This document shows positions 61,860 to 64,000 of a stretch of 64,000 nucleotides of DNA, piece by piece. The number at the start of each line of letters is the position of its first letter. Positions within the stretch are counted from its first letter, which is position 1. The stretch is taken from the NCBI RefSeq assembly GCF_904848165.1, contig NZ_LR884459.1, positions 1,054,001 to 1,118,000 on the forward strand. The letters are read 5' to 3'. The notes below the pieces were generated by a model. The model was given only the letters and a program-made list of their open reading frames with translations. It was not told the origin of the DNA and ran no database searches. The stretch comes from Psychrobacter arenosus. Lineage in GTDB: Bacteria; Pseudomonadota; Gammaproteobacteria; Pseudomonadales; Moraxellaceae. Made by a program: the position numbers and the translations under genes.

Positions 61860-62783
61860 TTACGCAGTAAAGTCTAAGCCAATATCTAGCGCTGTAGAGC
61901 TGTGGGTCAAATAACCCATGGCAATAAAGTCTACGCCTGTTTTGGCCACCTCAATGACACTCTGTGGCGTAATGCCACCGGAGGCTTCTGTCAGCGCTTT
62001 ACCGGCGCACATTGTGACCGCTTCTCGTAAGGTATCTGGGCTCATATTATCCAATAACACCAATTTTGCGCCTGCGGCTAAGGCTTGCTCAAGCTGCTTT
62101 AAAGTATCCACTTCGACTTCAATAGGAATCAAATGACCGGCAAATTGCTGCGCTTGTTTGACCGCAGTAGCGATATCACCTGCGATAGCAATATGATTGT
62201 CTTTAATCAGAATAGCATCGTCGAGACCCAAGCGATGGTTACGACCGCCACCACAACGTACGGCATATTTTTGCAGGGTACGCAGGCCAGGAATAGTTTT
62301 ACGGGTACAAGTAATCTGCGCTTTATAGTCCGCCACACTAGCAACGATTTGCTGGGTTTCGGTGGCTATGCCACTTAAATGGGTCATAAAATTCAGCGCG
62401 GTACGCTCAGCCGTGAGCAGGTGTCGCGCATTGCCACTGACCGTAGCTAAGACCGTGCCGGCAGTGACCTGCTGACCATCGTAAGCATGCGCAGTAAATT
62501 CAACCGTACTATCCACTAAGGCAAAAGACAACCTCGCCAAATCCAAACCACAGATCACGCCAGCATCGCGTGCTTTAATCACTAAGCTTGCGGTCTGCTC
62601 AGCAGGTATAGTCGCTTGCGAAGTCACATCGCCACGACGACCTAAATCTTCCGTTAGCGCTGCGGTGACCCAAGGCGTGAGCAAAACATCATCAATGCTA
62701 GGTTCCCGCATGTTTGGAGTCTGCTGTTTAGTATTGGTTGCTTGCTCGCTAGCTTGTAGACTCTGCATCCCTTGAACTCCCAT
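61860..62783 (-). CDS. nadC: Nicotinate-nucleotide pyrophosphorylase (quinolinate phosphoribosyltransferase)
   Basis: Forms nicotinate mononucleotide from quinolinate and PRPP in de novo NAD synthesis. The 307-residue product has E-D-L-G-R-R-G-D-V-T-S, E-R-T-A-L-N-F, and T-C-T-R-K-T-I-P-G-L-R, G-G-G-R-N-H-R-L-G-L-D-D, I-L-I-K-D-N-H-I and E-V-E-V-D-T-L, all of the active site. It ends with V-D-F-I-A-M-G-Y-L-T-H-S. I chose ATG 62783, because AGAGGG lies 6 bases upstream; the first ATG (62798) has none. The first 25 residues are Gln/Ser/Thr-rich. An NrtR-type regulator gene lies upstream. Confidence 0.95.
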   Translation of the reverse strand: MGVQGMQSLQASEQATNTKQQTPNMREPSIDDVLLTPWVTAALTEDLGRRGDVTSQATIPAEQTASLVIKARDAGVICGLDLARLSFALVDSTVEFTAHAYDGQQVTAGTVLATVSGNARHLLTAERTALNFMTHLSGIATETQQIVASVADYKAQITCTRKTIPGLRTLQKYAVRCGGGRNHRLGLDDAILIKDNHIAIAGDIATAVKQAQQFAGHLIPIEVEVDTLKQLEQALAAGAKLVLLDNMSPDTLREAVTMCAGKALTEASGGITPQSVIEVAKTGVDFIAMGYLTHSSTALDIGLDFTA

Positions 62784-62875
62784 TGCTCGCCCTCTCATAA
62801 TATGAATTTACGCCAGTCATTGCTTGTTATGCAAGGTTTGTTATACAAGCTTATAACCTAGCGTAAAAAAAGCTA

Positions 62876-62898
62876 TTTATACTCAGTTGGAGCATAAA
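62876..62898. promoter_or_regulatory. Palindrome upstream of nadC, candidate NrtR operator
   Basis: TTTATACTC and GAGCATAAA flank AGTTG, giving a 23-base near-perfect palindrome (eight of nine pairs). It lies 93 bases upstream of the nadC start and downstream of an NrtR-type gene. Its size suits a dimeric regulator; the assignment to NrtR is inference. Confidence 0.45.
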
Positions 62899-62975
62899 TA
62901 TAAAGAATAATAGGGCTTACTGCAAACTTTTTGTTTAATTTTAGGGTTTTATTCTAATAGCTGTACGAGCAAACT

Positions 62976-64000
62976 CTACTTGCGTTTGGGTAATTTGCTG
63001 TCCATCAATAAACTCTGTAGCTCAATGTCATAGCGGAACCGATATAGCTTAGCAGGACGACCGCGACTGGCATTGCTACTCTCTCCTGTAGGCTCTACCA
63101 AATCTTGATGCTCAAGCAGACGACGGAAGTTTTGCTTATGCAGTTTCACCCCTGACAGCGCCTCCACACTTTGCTGCAACTGCGACAAGGTAAAGGCATC
63201 TGGCATCAGGCCAAAGATTAGCGGACGGTATTCAATCTTAGCGCGTAAGCGTGATATCGCAGTAGCAATCACCCGGCGATGGTCGTAATACATAGGCTTG
63301 CCAATGATTTTTGACCAACTGGCGGGCAGCTTATTAGGCTGATACGTGGGTGATTCAGGCAACAACCCCGCTTCATAAAGCATCTCGTACCGCAGTAACG
63401 CATGCTCGGAGACCCAATCAATATCTGTAGCTTGAGTCTTGGCTGTATCAGTCTTAGGAGTAGCAGTCTTGGTAATATCAGGCTCGCTAGCTACCTGCAA
63501 GCCCCAACACAAGGCAATCCTTTGCTCACGGCGCAAACGCTGATTGGCAGTTTCGCTAGCAGCTGCCCATTTAGCCAACTCTGGCATGATTAAATCGCTA
63601 ATAGCTTCCGGTGGGCCCTGTAAATGGTTTTCCCACGGAAAATAGTCATACCAATCGCGCCAGACTGCTTGCGTCTCTAGCTCACACAGTTGCGTCTCTT
63701 GCACTAGTCCTAGATAGCTGACATACACCAACGCATGACCATCTGCGTTGCGACGATGCGTATCAACAAAGGTATAAAGCTGTTCGATATAGCCGAGCGG
63801 CTGCTGCGTCTGCTCTTCCACCCATTGACGCACGCCCGCTTGCAAAGAGCGATGCAATGGCATCAAGGGACCATTGGGCAACAGTTTGCCAGTATCAACC
63901 GTCAGGACTCGCGCTTTATCTCCCGTGATAGCGATAAGCACAGCCACCACTTCAGTGGTACCACTGCCCTGACGGTGCGCATGCGTATAAGACCAATTCA
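62976..64000 (-). CDS. nrtR: NrtR-type NAD-metabolism regulator, cut by the window end
   Basis: Partial gene: the frame stays open to the window edge and should start beyond 64000. The N-terminal part is a Nudix-like domain (L-L-P-N-G-P-L ... W-V-E-E-Q-T-Q-Q-P-L-G, then Y-I-E-Q-L-Y-T-F-V-D). The Nudix catalytic box is missing, as in NrtR repressors that sense ADP-ribose. A variable linker (165-200) follows. The C-terminal winged helix has L-R-A-K-I-E-Y-R-P-L-I-F-G-L, F-T-L-S-Q-L-Q-Q-S-V-E-A-L, N-F-R-R-L-L and G-R-P-A-K-L-Y-R. Its neighbour nadC supports an NAD role. Confidence 0.8.
   Translation of the reverse strand, partial: NWSYTHAHRQGSGTTEVVAVLIAITGDKARVLTVDTGKLLPNGPLMPLHRSLQAGVRQWVEEQTQQPLGYIEQLYTFVDTHRRNADGHALVYVSYLGLVQETQLCELETQAVWRDWYDYFPWENHLQGPPEAISDLIMPELAKWAAASETANQRLRREQRIALCWGLQVASEPDITKTATPKTDTAKTQATDIDWVSEHALLRYEMLYEAGLLPESPTYQPNKLPASWSKIIGKPMYYDHRRVIATAISRLRAKIEYRPLIFGLMPDAFTLSQLQQSVEALSGVKLHKQNFRRLLEHQDLVEPTGESSNASRGRPAKLYRFRYDIELQSLLMDSKLPKRK

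Overview
The window looks like a chromosomal segment from a gammaproteobacterium of the family Moraxellaceae, most probably Psychrobacter. This is an inference from gene content and style, not a database match. Supporting signs are moderate G+C, a GacA-type regulator next to pilSR, scattered ruvC/ruvAB, long acidic or Gly/Ala-rich insertions in conserved enzymes, and the rhodanese-grxC-secB and trpS-scpA-scpB-rluB orders. Almost everything is core genome. No prophage, CRISPR array, tRNA or rRNA gene was seen.

Layout. 0-9.4 kb: a DUF350 membrane protein, then mostly minus-strand genes ruvB, ruvA, class II fba, an Ala-rich lipoprotein and pgk, followed by a DksA-like zinc-finger protein (plus), thiE and pbpG. 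10-16 kb: a GacA-like regulator and the PilS/PilR two-component pair on plus, then a C-terminal processing protease on minus. 16.5-21.9 kb: gpmI, a clear 6S RNA gene (ssrS) with its promoter, a complete IS3-family element with 3-bp target duplication and an A6G frameshift signal, fxsA and ruvC. 22-32.6 kb (all minus): two META-domain lipoproteins, a glutathione transferase, a Prx6-type peroxiredoxin, a TerD/TerA-like protein paired with a degenerate PLD-fold protein, an acetyl-CoA hydrolase/transferase and glnS. 33-39 kb (mostly plus): a peptidyl-prolyl isomerase with two plausible starts, lpxH, an orphan UPF0175 protein, orn (minus), rsgA, and rhodanese-grxC-secB. 39-47 kb (minus): two copies of a 117-bp repeat, adk, the cytochrome c maturation genes ccmF-ccmG-ccmH-ccmI and a DUF445 protein. 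47.7-57.4 kb (plus): mrdA, rsmD, rplM-rpsI, a lipid A acyltransferase, trpS, scpA, scpB, rluB. 57.5-64 kb: a three-gene cluster of mutually similar unknown proteins, a LysE exporter, marC, nadC, and an NrtR-type NAD regulator cut by the window edge.

Functional themes are central carbon metabolism (fba, pgk, gpmI), Holliday junction processing (ruvABC), envelope and cell-wall work (pbpG, mrdA, lpxH, lpxL, ctp), translation (glnS, trpS, rplM, rpsI, rsmD, rluB, rsgA), cytochrome c maturation and NAD synthesis. The most unusual items are: (1) the three-paralogue cluster at 57.5-59.6 kb, whose shared C-terminal helical domain resembles the XpaC family and one member of which carries an EF-hand loop; (2) the TerD/TerA-like and inactive-PLD pair at 26-28.3 kb; (3) the 6S RNA gene with an IS just downstream; (4) a 23-bp palindrome upstream of nadC beside an NrtR-type regulator; (5) an 18-bp perfect inverted repeat upstream of gacA; (6) a PPIase gene apparently encoding both a lipoprotein and a cytosolic form.
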